A stretch of DNA of 64,000 nucleotides, taken from assembly GCA_902520835.1 (NCBI GenBank), contig CABYPD010000006.1:1-64000 (forward strand), given 5' to 3'. The first letter of the stretch is position 1, and every line of letters starts with the position of its first letter. Source of the DNA: an uncultured Bacteroidota bacterium (lineage in GTDB: Bacteria > Bacteroidota > Bacteroidia > Flavobacteriales > Flavobacteriaceae). Below, piece after piece: positions 30,836 to 40,494 of this stretch. Made by a program: the position numbers and the translations under genes. The notes under the pieces were generated by a model. The model saw nothing but the letters and a program-made list of their open reading frames with translations, did no database searches and was not told the DNA's origin.

Positions 30836-31854
30836 GATAAATCAGTCCAAATTATTTTATCAAATTTCTTAAGATCTCTAATTACTGTCTTTCCGATGAC
30901 TTCTTCCCAATTCATCGTTGAAATTCCATCACCAGGACGAAGTGGAATTATATCTGATTCAGTTATGACCGAACCCAAAGACAGATCTTTCGATAAATGA
31001 ATACTCTTCCGAGCTAGATGAATATTTTTTTTCTCACTTGGCGAAGGTTGTTTTAAGCCATTGCCAGAAATAGCTTTCTCAATATTACGAATAGCATCAA
31101 CCATATCTTTAAGATCCTTTGGCTCTAAAGAGGCTTTATGATCTGGGCCTTTTAAATTTCGATCCAAAGTAAAATGCTTTTCTATAACAGTAGCACCTAA
31201 AGCAACTGCAGCTATTGGCACTTCAATACCTAAGGTATGGTCTGAATAACCTATGCTAACATCAAATGCTTTTTTAATTGTAAGCATTGCCTTTAGGTTA
31301 ACGTCAGGCATTGGAGTAGGGTACTCTGTATTGCAATGAAGTACTGTTAATTGTTCTTTTTTTGTTCCATTATTAATCAATACATCTATAGCGACTCTAA
31401 TCTCATCAAGATTTGCCATTCCTGTAGATAAAATAACTGGTTTTTTAGTTTGAGCTACTGCCTTTAGATAAGGATAATTGGTTAGTTCTCCACTAGGAAT
31501 TTTAAACAAATTAAACCCTAACGAAGATAAATAAGAAATCCCATCAACATCAAATGCTGTAGAAAAAAATTTAATATTCTTTTTTTGACAATAAGAGATT
31601 AACACTTGATGATCAGTATCGCTTAGTTCTAATTTTTTCAACATTTTGAACTGAGACTCGCCTTCTTTACCTGCATTTTTCAACTGATAATCAGCCTTCT
31701 TTGCATTCGGGCTTACTATTTTATTTGCTTTAAAAGTTTGAAATTTAACAAAATCAACGCCTGCTACTGCTGCTGCATCTATTAATTTCTTCGCAAGATT
31801 AATATCTCCATTATGATTCACACCAGCCTCTGCAATTATTAATGTTTTATTCAT
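30832..31854 (-). CDS. neuB: N-acetylneuraminate/legionaminate synthase
   Basis: TLIIAEAGVNHNGDINLAKKLIDAAAVAGVDFVKFQTFKANKIVS, LHCNTEYPTPMPDVNLKAML, GYSDHTLGIEVPIAAVALGA. Confidence 0.95.
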   Translation of the reverse strand: MNKTLIIAEAGVNHNGDINLAKKLIDAAAVAGVDFVKFQTFKANKIVSPNAKKADYQLKNAGKEGESQFKMLKKLELSDTDHQVLISYCQKKNIKFFSTAFDVDGISYLSSLGFNLFKIPSGELTNYPYLKAVAQTKKPVILSTGMANLDEIRVAIDVLINNGTKKEQLTVLHCNTEYPTPMPDVNLKAMLTIKKAFDVSIGYSDHTLGIEVPIAAVALGATVIEKHFTLDRNLKGPDHKASLEPKDLKDMVDAIRNIEKAISGNGLKQPSPSEKKNIHLARKSIHLSKDLSLGSVITESDIIPLRPGDGISTMNWEEVIGKTVIRDLKKFDKIIWTDLS

Positions 31855-32441
31855 TATTTAATAAACTTACTTGCACTAATAACACTATTTTCTTCAATTG
31901 TAATTCCATTAGAAACTGTTGCATTACTTCCTATAAATGTTCCTTTTCCAATCGCACTGCCTCCATTTACAACAGCACAGGTTGAAATATGACAAAAATC
32001 TCCTATTATCGCACCATGTTCTATATTTGATTTTGTATTTATAATACAATGCTTTCCTACTTTTGATTTAGCATTAACTATAGCTCCATTCATTATTATA
32101 GAGCCATCTTGAATAGAGGCATGTTTTGAAACATAAGCTAAAGGGGAGACTACTATTGCTAATTTTGCTTTATTATTTTTTAGGTTATCAGCTATCTTTT
32201 GTCTGATTGAATATGATTTTATTTGCCCTACAGTGATCAAAAAATAATTATTATCATTTACTAAGTTTGGAATTAATTCATCCCCCCCTAATACAGGGTA
32301 TCCTAAAATATTATCTTCATTCTTTTTTGGATCTAAAACACCTAAAATATTATATTTATCTTCTTGCTCGATTACATCGATAACAGATACACAATGTCCC
32401 CCTGCTCCAATTAAAATTATATTTGGTTTTGAATTACTCAT
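31854..32441 (-). CDS. Sialic-acid-type O-/N-acetyltransferase (NeuD-like)
   Basis: IILIGAGGHCVSVIDVIEQ, left-handed beta-helix hexapeptides INTKSNIEHGAIIGDFCHISTCAVVNGGSAIGKGTFIGSNATV. Confidence 0.9.
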   Translation of the reverse strand: MSNSKPNIILIGAGGHCVSVIDVIEQEDKYNILGVLDPKKNEDNILGYPVLGGDELIPNLVNDNNYFLITVGQIKSYSIRQKIADNLKNNKAKLAIVVSPLAYVSKHASIQDGSIIMNGAIVNAKSKVGKHCIINTKSNIEHGAIIGDFCHISTCAVVNGGSAIGKGTFIGSNATVSNGITIEENSVISASKFIK

Positions 32442-33577
32442 TATCGAACCCCACTTGGTATATTGATTATTCTTTCTTTTAAAAATAGTGCATTTTTTTG
32501 GCTATCTCTTTGACAGTTATTGTACATCGGAAGTTTGAACATTAACTCCCAAACTGGTCTTGTCATAACTTTAGAATCGTTAGTATGTTTCAAAAAATAA
32601 TCATAATCACTCTTATTTTCTAATTCAACACACATTAACCAATAATTTGCTTTTGTATTATTCGTTTCTGTTCTAAATTTAATTCCTTTTTCTCTAAAAA
32701 ACAGTTCGTAATCCTTTGCTAAACTTCTTTTATTATCTAGAAAAACTGGTAGTTGTTCTAGTTGTGCACAAGCCAAAGCGGCATTAATATTAGGCATCCT
32801 AAAATTATAGCCCAATTCGTTGTGAATAAACTCAATCGTACCAGGCTCTTTCGCCGTAGTCGTTAAAAACTTAGCTCTTTCTCCAATTTTAATATTATTT
32901 GTTGTAATTGCTCCACCGGCTCCAGCTGTGACGATTTTATTTCCGTTAAACGAAAAAGCTCCTACCTCACCATAGCTTCCTGTTGGCTTTCCTTTATATT
33001 CACTACCTAGAGATTCAGCAGCATCCTCCACGATGGGTATTTTCCACAAATCACATACTTTTACCAATTCATCTAAATGAACAGGAAAACCAAAAGTATG
33101 CATTGGCATACACGCAGAGATTTTTCTACCAGAACTTTTATTATAACATCCATCTTCTCTTATTTCTCCAAATTCCTCTAAAAAATCACTAACAGCATCT
33201 GGTGATAAACCCATTGTATCAAGATCAATATCTAAGAATATTGGATGAGCATTATTATAGGCTATTGCATTTGCTGTGGCAACAAAAGTTAAAGCTTGAG
33301 TTATTACTTCATCATTTTTTTTTACTCCAACCAACCTGAGTCCTGCTTGAAGCGCTGCTGTACCGTTAACCACAGCAGTTGTTCTATTTGTTTGTGTAAT
33401 ATCATTCATTAAGTTTTCAAACTTATCGACAAAAGATCCGACACTAGATACGTAGGTAGAATCAATACACTCTTCTAAGTATTTTTTTTCATTTCCTCGA
33501 AATACTGGCTCATGTAAACTAATATAATTTTCTGAATTGTATTTGTTTTTTATTAGTTTAATAATATCTTCAAACAT
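32441..33577 (-). CDS. DegT/DnrJ aminotransferase, LegC-like
   Basis: VNGTAALQAGLRLVGVKKNDEVITQALTFVATANAIAYNNAHPIFLDIDLDTMGLSP, VEDAAESLGSEYKGKPTGSYGEVGAFSFNGNKIVTAGAGGA. Confidence 0.93.
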   Translation of the reverse strand: MFEDIIKLIKNKYNSENYISLHEPVFRGNEKKYLEECIDSTYVSSVGSFVDKFENLMNDITQTNRTTAVVNGTAALQAGLRLVGVKKNDEVITQALTFVATANAIAYNNAHPIFLDIDLDTMGLSPDAVSDFLEEFGEIREDGCYNKSSGRKISACMPMHTFGFPVHLDELVKVCDLWKIPIVEDAAESLGSEYKGKPTGSYGEVGAFSFNGNKIVTAGAGGAITTNNIKIGERAKFLTTTAKEPGTIEFIHNELGYNFRMPNINAALACAQLEQLPVFLDNKRSLAKDYELFFREKGIKFRTETNNTKANYWLMCVELENKSDYDYFLKHTNDSKVMTRPVWELMFKLPMYNNCQRDSQKNALFLKERIINIPSGVR

Positions 33578-33628
33578 AGATATAGCTACTCTTTAAATTA
33601 TCTTTCACGACTGCCACCGTTAGTCATG

Positions 33629-34465
33629 TTAATTTTGTTTTTTATAACTCACTGACCTTCCTTCTTTTTTCTCCCAATCTTTCTCTGGTCTTACTTTTAG
33701 ATTTGTAGTCCAGCCACCTGCAATTGAGTTTAATTCAATATTGTGTTTTTTAGAAAAAGATAAGATTGCGTTGACATCTTTTGGAAAACACGTTCCTCCA
33801 TAGCCGAGCTTTCCATCATGTCCAGGAACATTTAAATGGCTGTCCCCTATTCTGCCATCAGAAACAAAACCCCTAAGCGCATCCTCCCAATTGGCTCCAA
33901 TTTTATCACAAAGTAATTTGAACTCATTCATGATACTAACTTTTGTAGCAAAAAAAGTATTGTTCATGTATTTAGTGAGCTCGGCTGTTTTTGAATCGGT
34001 TTGAATGATGTTTTTAATTTTAAACCTCTTTTCAAATAAGACTTTTGCTTTTTCAGTAAGAGATAAATCTCCACCTAGAATAATTCTGGATTGAGTCAAC
34101 ATGTCTAACTTTGCAGTTCTTTCAGTTAAAAATTCAGGAGAGAAAATAATTTTAAAATTTGGATATTTTTTTGAAAGCCGCTCAGTCGTTTCAGGTAAAA
34201 CTGTTGATTTTAATATATAAATTGGTTTGTCTGAGGCCTTTTCAAAAGCGCTCTCAACATATGTTAAATCTTGTGACCCATCCTTATACATTGGGGTAGG
34301 TACGCATACAAATACAAAATCACATTGATGTACAGACTCGATATCATTTAAACATTTTAATGGATCAGTATCAAACACATACATATCAGCCACCGATGCA
34401 AAAGCAAAAGAAATCGCTTCTCCTACAAAACCATTTCCAAGAACACCTACTTTAGTTTTACTCAT
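33629..34465 (-). CDS. Short UDP-glucose/GDP-mannose dehydrogenase family protein (no C-terminal UDP-binding domain)
   Basis: VGVLGNGFVGEAISFAF, VFVCVPTPM, GKLGYGGTCFPKDVNAIL; only 278 aa. Confidence 0.87.
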   Translation of the reverse strand: MSKTKVGVLGNGFVGEAISFAFASVADMYVFDTDPLKCLNDIESVHQCDFVFVCVPTPMYKDGSQDLTYVESAFEKASDKPIYILKSTVLPETTERLSKKYPNFKIIFSPEFLTERTAKLDMLTQSRIILGGDLSLTEKAKVLFEKRFKIKNIIQTDSKTAELTKYMNNTFFATKVSIMNEFKLLCDKIGANWEDALRGFVSDGRIGDSHLNVPGHDGKLGYGGTCFPKDVNAILSFSKKHNIELNSIAGGWTTNLKVRPEKDWEKKEGRSVSYKKQN

Positions 34466-34537
34466 TTTAATATTTAATTAAATTGACAGCTTCGCCACAA
34501 AAATCACAATTATTTTTAAATAATTTAGATCTATAGT

Positions 34538-35044
34538 CTAAGCTTCAAAAATAGTTAAAGTCTTTTGCTTCAAAGTTGAATTAGAAACAAAAAAACTCAC
34601 TTTTCTATTTATTTTTTTCTCAATTTTTGGAGTAATCTCTTTTAGATAATCCTCTCTGATTTTATCTCCAACAATTAAAATTTCTAAATGTCCACTATCA
34701 ATCCCCTCTGCATAATCTCCAAGAATCATAATTTTTTTCACATCACCCATTCTTTTTAAAACCGTTTCTAGAATTTCTTCTATGCCCAAATGTTTTTTTA
34801 CTATTCTTTGAATGATCTTAAATAAAGGATGTGAAGCATTGGCCTTGTAAACAACCTTGTTGTTTTCACTGAACTTTTCTAAATAACCTGCAGAAGACAA
34901 ATTATTTAACTCTTTTCTAACCGAATTGGTGGATTCACCAAACTCATTTGCGAGTCCATTTAAATATCCTTTATTGGCAATGTTTAAAAAAAACTTAATT
35001 AAAAGCCTTAATCTTGTTTTAGATGTAATTAATGAATCTAACAT
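34538..35044 (-). CDS. Winged-helix regulator fused to a degenerate nucleotidyltransferase-like domain
   Basis: N-terminal wHTH (LANEFGESTNSVRKELNNLSSAGYLEKF), C-terminal KKIMILGDYAEGIDSGHLEILIVGD. Confidence 0.72.
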   Translation of the reverse strand: MLDSLITSKTRLRLLIKFFLNIANKGYLNGLANEFGESTNSVRKELNNLSSAGYLEKFSENNKVVYKANASHPLFKIIQRIVKKHLGIEEILETVLKRMGDVKKIMILGDYAEGIDSGHLEILIVGDKIREDYLKEITPKIEKKINRKVSFFVSNSTLKQKTLTIFEA

Positions 35045-35114
35045 ATATTAAGTAACAAAAGTACTCGAATTTATTTAAAACAAAAAGCATTATTTTTATC
35101 TTATCAATTATTTA

Positions 35115-36086
35115 ATGAAAAAAAACGTTTTAATCACTGGTGCTGCAGGTTTTTTAGGATCTCATTTATGTGATTATTTTCTTTCAAAAAACTATAAAGT
35201 CATTGGTATTGACAACTTTATTACTGGAAGTCCAAAAAATCTTTCTCATTTAACAACAAATTCTGATTTTGAATTTAGAGAAATTGATATCACTCATGAT
35301 TTTAAAATAGATGACTCAATAGATTATATCCTTCACTTTGCTTCTCCAGCTAGTCCAATTGACTATTTGCAAATTCCACTAGAAACTTTGAGAGTAGGAT
35401 CTTTAGGTACTGAGAATGTATTAAAAATAGCTTTTAGGAATAATGCACGTATTTTAATTGCTTCCACATCAGAAGTCTATGGAGATCCTTTAGAGCACCC
35501 CCAAAAGGAAGAATATTGTGGAAATGTTGATCCCGTTGGTCCCCGAGGGGTTTATGATGAAACTAAAAGGTTTCAAGAGGCACTAACTACTGCTTATCAC
35601 ACCTTTCACGGGCTGAATATTCGAATCGCAAGAATATTCAACACCTATGGCGCGAGAATGAGAGTGAATGATGGCAGAGCAATCCCAGCCTTTATGGGTC
35701 AAGTCTTAAGAGAAGAAAGCTTAACAGTATTTGGAGATGGTTCTCAAACAAGGTCTTTTTGTTATATAGATGACATGGTTGAAGGAATATACAAACTATT
35801 ACATTCAAATTATTCTAAACCAATGAACTTAGGAAATCCTGAAGAAATTACTTTAATTGATCTTGCTAATGAAATTATAGCGCTAGGTGGTAAAAACAAT
35901 AAAATTATTTTTAAACCACTTCCAATCAATGATCCTATTAAGAGAAAACCAGATATAACAAAAGCAATGAGTATTTTGAATTGGAAGCCTAAGATTTCAA
36001 GAAAAGAAGGACTAGAAAATACCTTCAACTATTTTAGAAACTTATCTTTTGAAGAATTAAATAAAAAAGAACATAAATTTGCATAA
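35115..36086 (+). CDS. UDP-glucuronate decarboxylase-like SDR
   Basis: VLITGAAGFLGSHLCDYFL, IDNFITGSPKNLSHL, HFASPASPIDYLQIPLETLRVGSLGTEN, STSEVYGDPLEHPQKEEY. Confidence 0.92.
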   Translation: MKKNVLITGAAGFLGSHLCDYFLSKNYKVIGIDNFITGSPKNLSHLTTNSDFEFREIDITHDFKIDDSIDYILHFASPASPIDYLQIPLETLRVGSLGTENVLKIAFRNNARILIASTSEVYGDPLEHPQKEEYCGNVDPVGPRGVYDETKRFQEALTTAYHTFHGLNIRIARIFNTYGARMRVNDGRAIPAFMGQVLREESLTVFGDGSQTRSFCYIDDMVEGIYKLLHSNYSKPMNLGNPEEITLIDLANEIIALGGKNNKIIFKPLPINDPIKRKPDITKAMSILNWKPKISRKEGLENTFNYFRNLSFEELNKKEHKFA

Positions 36087-36101
36087 CATATTTAATCAAT
36101 C

Positions 36102-36560
36102 ATGAATAAATTTTCAAAAATTAATTTGCTACTAATTTTTATTCTTGCTTTTGTCATAGACTCCTGTTCTTATCCTGAGATGATTAGAAATGAATTGGTT
36201 TATGAAAATGATTTTGAAAGCTCAGATTTGAACTCGATTGACGGTGGAGACATCATGTCATTTAATAATACAAACGTTATTGGTGATTTTAACAATGATG
36301 GATTTACCCTGTTTTTGGAAGATGTGGTAGATCACGATTATATTTTTATTTGATTTGATTTATATATTCATGGGTCTTGGGATGGTAATTTTAATGGGTT
36401 TTCTGAAAATGATAAGCCTGACAAATGGGTAATGGAATTTAAACCAGATATGCAATTATATCAACCCAACGCTATAGATAAAGATGGTGTAACACAACAA
36501 AAATGTGATGAAAGTTAGTCAATGGATAACATAAGAGTTCGCGCAGATAAATATCAATGA
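36102..36560 (+). pseudogene. Decayed secreted/lipoprotein gene with two in-frame stops
   Basis: One frame reads MNKFSKINLLLIFILAFVIDSCSYPEM...DHDYIFI*FDLYIHGSWDGNFNGFSENDKPDKWVMEFKPDMQLYQPNAIDKDGVTQQKCDES*SMDNIRVRADKYQ*; stops at 36351 (TGA) and 36516 (TAG); final TGA overlaps the next ATG. Confidence 0.8.
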
Positions 36561-38230
36561 AATTAAAAAATCTATTGTTATTTTTTCCAATATACATCAT
36601 TGGACAAAACATAAACCTTAATAATGATTTTAACAACCAACTTATTAGGTATTCTGTTTTATCAAATGAAATCAATACAGATTTATCTTTTAACGTTAGG
36701 CCCTTAAACGTTCATTCATTCTCCGAAGTTTTAGGGAATCAATACAAAACAATTTTGAGCAACTCCTCCAATACCATTCAATTAAAAACTTTGGGAATAG
36801 ATTATTTTATTGAATACAATTCTCATCATCCCTATAACAGAAACAATGGGACGATGATCCCCAATAAGGGTTATCAGCACATCATCTCTCCTGGAATATT
36901 TATTAAAACTGGACCTTTAACGATTCAATTCAAGCCTGAACATCATTTTAGTGAAAATAAAGAATTTGATGGTTTTTGGGAAGGTCATTACTCTGTGATT
37001 TGGGCTAAAAGATATAGACTTTGGAATCATATTGATATGCCTGAAAGATTTGGAAACACCAATCACAATAAAACAACTTTTGGACAATCAAGCATTCGGC
37101 TTAACTGGAAAAGTCTTTCTTTAGGGGTTTCTAATGAAAACTTATGGTGGGGTCCATCTCTTAGAAACAGTATTATGATGAGTAATCATGCTGAAGGCTT
37201 TAGACATATTACTTTTAACACATTAAAACCCATCAAAACTTTTATCGGAAATTTTGAATGGCAAGTCATTACTGGAAGACTGGAAAGTTCTGGTTTTACT
37301 CCTCCTCGGACAGATATTGAATATGCTGGAAGAAAACTATACATACCTAAAATAAATCAGCAGGGAAGAACAGATGATTGGCGATATTTACAAGGTTATG
37401 TTTTTTCTTATTCACCAAAATGGATTGATGGTCTTTCATTGGGAATCATTCGTTGGGTTCAGATGTACTCTGCCTTGGTGGAAGGAAAGTACTGGTGGAT
37501 GGAAGGAAAACCTACTTATTTTCCTGCTTTTCAAAATTTTTTTAGATCTAATGATAAATACGAAAACTATGAAGCTCAGACCAATCAAGCTGCAGGAGTT
37601 TTTTTAAGATGGCTTTGGAAAAATTCTAAAGCAGAAATTTATGCTGAATTCCATCATAATGATTCTAAAACAAATTTTAGAGACCTACTTTTAGACTCTG
37701 ATCATAGTAGAGCAGCAACCATTGGACTACAAAAAATCTTCAATATTAATAATGATGATTTTTTATTTAATTGGGAGTGGACTCAAATGGAACAGACGGG
37801 TGGTCGACTCATTAGAAATGCAGGTTCTTGGTATGAACATGGCTGGGTTTATGATGGATATACTAATAAGGGTGAAGTTTTAGGAAGTGCCATAGGTCCT
37901 GGATCAAACTCTCATTATTTTTCTTTAAATAGAATTAGCGGAAAAGAATTAATTGGAATTGGATTAGAAATTATTGATAATGATAATGATTTTTATCATG
38001 AGGCATTTGTCTCTGAAAGAGATTTTAAAAGAAATTGGAAAGATATAAATATTCACCTCAAATACAATAAAAGCTTTAATTATTTTAATCTTTCTAGTAA
38101 TCTAGTTTATATTAGAAGCTTAAATTATCAATGGGAGTTTGATGATTATGCAACACCGTACTACCATCCAGGAAGAGATCTGGATAATTTTCACTTAAGC
38201 TTAAAACTCACTTATTTTGGTAATTGGTAA
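36557..38230 (+). CDS. Capsule assembly Wzi family outer-membrane protein
   Basis: LGIDYFIEYNSHHPYNRNNGTMIPNKGYQ, SIRLNWKSLSLGVSNENLWWGPSLRNSIMMSNHAEGFRHITFNT. Confidence 0.88.
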   Translation: MKLKNLLLFFPIYIIGQNINLNNDFNNQLIRYSVLSNEINTDLSFNVRPLNVHSFSEVLGNQYKTILSNSSNTIQLKTLGIDYFIEYNSHHPYNRNNGTMIPNKGYQHIISPGIFIKTGPLTIQFKPEHHFSENKEFDGFWEGHYSVIWAKRYRLWNHIDMPERFGNTNHNKTTFGQSSIRLNWKSLSLGVSNENLWWGPSLRNSIMMSNHAEGFRHITFNTLKPIKTFIGNFEWQVITGRLESSGFTPPRTDIEYAGRKLYIPKINQQGRTDDWRYLQGYVFSYSPKWIDGLSLGIIRWVQMYSALVEGKYWWMEGKPTYFPAFQNFFRSNDKYENYEAQTNQAAGVFLRWLWKNSKAEIYAEFHHNDSKTNFRDLLLDSDHSRAATIGLQKIFNINNDDFLFNWEWTQMEQTGGRLIRNAGSWYEHGWVYDGYTNKGEVLGSAIGPGSNSHYFSLNRISGKELIGIGLEIIDNDNDFYHEAFVSERDFKRNWKDINIHLKYNKSFNYFNLSSNLVYIRSLNYQWEFDDYATPYYHPGRDLDNFHLSLKLTYFGNW

Positions 38231-39323
38231 GACCTTGGAAAACTTCTAAATACTGATTAGAAATAAAATCCCAATTATATTTTTTTGGGAGTATGTAGCC
38301 GGTATTTTGATGAATAAGTTCATTGTATCTTTCTTCAAATTCATTTATTTTATTGCTAATTGAGTTTTCATTTTTATTAAAAAGAATTGATTTTTTATTA
38401 TAGAGCATTTCTCTATTAAAAACAGTGTCTAATGCTAAGATTTGACAGTTCAAATCAAGAGCATTGATCATGGTAGGATTGGTACCTCCAAACTCGTGAC
38501 CATGGATATATCCATAGCAATTTTGATATAAAGCAGTTAAATCAGCTTGATCGTTAACATAACCAGTGAAAACGACTTTGTTAGAGGAGAGTAATTTGAT
38601 ATTACTAGCGTAATCATCATTATACGGTACATCGCCAACTATCACAATTGAATTATTTGAGTTAGATTTTAAAAAACCTTCAATGATTAATTTAGAGTTA
38701 TTATCTGGAATTAACCTGCCTACAATTAAATAATAATTTTTTTTGTTTAAGCTAAATTTTTCTAAGATTTTAGATTTATTATCAACTATCATTGTTGATC
38801 CATATGCGATTACATTAGATTTTTTACTAAATTTTTTTTCATACACTTTACTCATTTCATCTGAATCATTAATAATCTGATCGTAAAAAAGAGTGGCCAT
38901 TTTTGAAGCCCACTTGAAATAAATTGATCCCAAACCTTTCCATTTTGGTCTTAGCCATTCCAATCCGTCAACGTTGATACATGTTTTTTTTCTAAAAATT
39001 TTTGTTAGTAATCCAAAAGGGCCATTCGCTGAATTTACCACTATTACAACATCACTTTTTGAAAAGCAAACATGAATAAAGGAAAAAAAAGAATTAAATA
39101 ATTGGGAAAAGACTTTTGAATAAACAGATGGAGTGTAAACTAAATGGACACCGTTAACTTTTTTAGGTTTTTTATTAAACAATTTTCTATGACAGTATAC
39201 AGTAACTTCATTGCCAGACTTTACTAGTCTTTCAGAAAGTTCTTTTACTAAAGTTTCATATCCCGAGTAGACATAAGGATATCCTCTTGAGCCTATAATT
39301 GCAATTCTTAATTTTTTATTCAA
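38208..39323 (-). CDS. Glycosyltransferase (DUF1972 N-terminal + GT1), rhamnosyltransferase-like
   Basis: RIAIIGSRGYPYVYSGYETLVKELSERLVKSGNEVTVYCH, CINVDGLEWLRPKW, GYIHGHEFGGTNPTMINALDL. Confidence 0.92.
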   Translation of the reverse strand: MNKKLRIAIIGSRGYPYVYSGYETLVKELSERLVKSGNEVTVYCHRKLFNKKPKKVNGVHLVYTPSVYSKVFSQLFNSFFSFIHVCFSKSDVVIVVNSANGPFGLLTKIFRKKTCINVDGLEWLRPKWKGLGSIYFKWASKMATLFYDQIINDSDEMSKVYEKKFSKKSNVIAYGSTMIVDNKSKILEKFSLNKKNYYLIVGRLIPDNNSKLIIEGFLKSNSNNSIVIVGDVPYNDDYASNIKLLSSNKVVFTGYVNDQADLTALYQNCYGYIHGHEFGGTNPTMINALDLNCQILALDTVFNREMLYNKKSILFNKNENSISNKINEFEERYNELIHQNTGYILPKKYNWDFISNQYLEVFQGLTNYQNK

Positions 39324-40494
39324 AACTTGAGATTAAAGAATTTAACTTTTTTGAGAAAACTTGTTTTGTAAAGTTATTGGAAACGAAATTTATAGAATTA
39401 TCAATATTTATTTTTTGTGAATCTAAATCTTTAATATAACTTAAAATTAATTGAGTAGATTTTATAATATCATTGTAATCTATTAGTAATCCATTATTAA
39501 AATCATTCAAAATTTCCCTGGGCCCACCACTGTCTGTAGATATTACAGGTGTTTTACTTTCAATAGCTTCAAATATTACGGTTGGAAAAGGATCTGGACC
39601 TATCGGAGTATGAATAAAAAAATGAGACTTATCTAAAATCGATTTAATATCATTTCTATATCCTAAAAAAACAACATTTTTTTCAATTTTATAATCTTTT
39701 ACTTTGGACCTTAGTTTATTTAAATATTTATTATAGTAAGGCAAAGTGTCACCAACAATTTGTAAAATTAAATCCTTTCTTTCTTTTAAAATTTCATTAA
39801 ATAATTCAATTAAAAATAAATGTCCTTTATAAGGTATTATTCTAGATATATTAGTGAACACAATTTTATTTTTATCTATTTTCTTTACATTAGAAAAATC
39901 AAAATTAAAACCATTATTGATAACCTTCACTTTTTTATTTAATACTCCGTTACTTAACCAAAAATCTCTTGTAAAATGAGATACAGTAATAATTTTTTTA
40001 GAAAAAAAGTTAAAAATTTTAGTTAAAAATTTTGTGTACAATTTAGAACTAGAAGGTACTTCATGAACATGAAAAACAGATGGTATATTTTTTAAATATG
40101 CAGCAAAAGTTGGACTTACAGCAGTTGATGTGTTTGTGTACACTAAATCAATATCACATTCTTTTATAAGTTTTTTGATTTGAAAAGTTGATTTGATTAT
40201 AAAAATTAACCTATTAATAAGTCCAAAAAAATTAAAATACTTTTTTCTAAATACACCAATATTAATTATTGATAAATCAATACTTTTCAGTAACGTATGA
40301 TTATTTAAAGGTCCATTTTCCGGTAATATCAAATGAACTGAGTGTCCCGATTTAATAAGTATTTCAATTATTGAGATTAGAATTTTACTTGCACCGTAAA
40401 GATCATTTGAACTATGAACCAATAAAATATTTTTAGTAGATTTTTTCAATTTCTTTAATAAAATTATACCTATTAAATTTTTGTACCCTTTCAA
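39316..40494 (-). CDS. Glycosyltransferase family 4 (true start may be an internal TTG)
   Basis: NILLVHSSNDLYGASKILISIIEIL, VFTNISRIIPYKGHLFLIELF, FIHTPIGPDPFPTVIFEAIESKTPVISTDSGGPREI. Confidence 0.9.
   Translation of the reverse strand: MKGYKNLIGIILLKKLKKSTKNILLVHSSNDLYGASKILISIIEILIKSGHSVHLILPENGPLNNHTLLKSIDLSIINIGVFRKKYFNFFGLINRLIFIIKSTFQIKKLIKECDIDLVYTNTSTAVSPTFAAYLKNIPSVFHVHEVPSSSKLYTKFLTKIFNFFSKKIITVSHFTRDFWLSNGVLNKKVKVINNGFNFDFSNVKKIDKNKIVFTNISRIIPYKGHLFLIELFNEILKERKDLILQIVGDTLPYYNKYLNKLRSKVKDYKIEKNVVFLGYRNDIKSILDKSHFFIHTPIGPDPFPTVIFEAIESKTPVISTDSGGPREILNDFNNGLLIDYNDIIKSTQLILSYIKDLDSQKINIDNSINFVSNNFTKQVFSKKLNSLISSFE

Noticed and set aside
24175-33192. Plus-strand ORFs at 24175, 26058 and 32983
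   Set aside because: Antisense to hisF-like, amidotransferase and legC-like genes.
34466-34537. Short CDFCGEAVNLIKY reading in the gap before the wHTH regulator
   Set aside because: Too short to assign and only read against one of several frames; likely chance.
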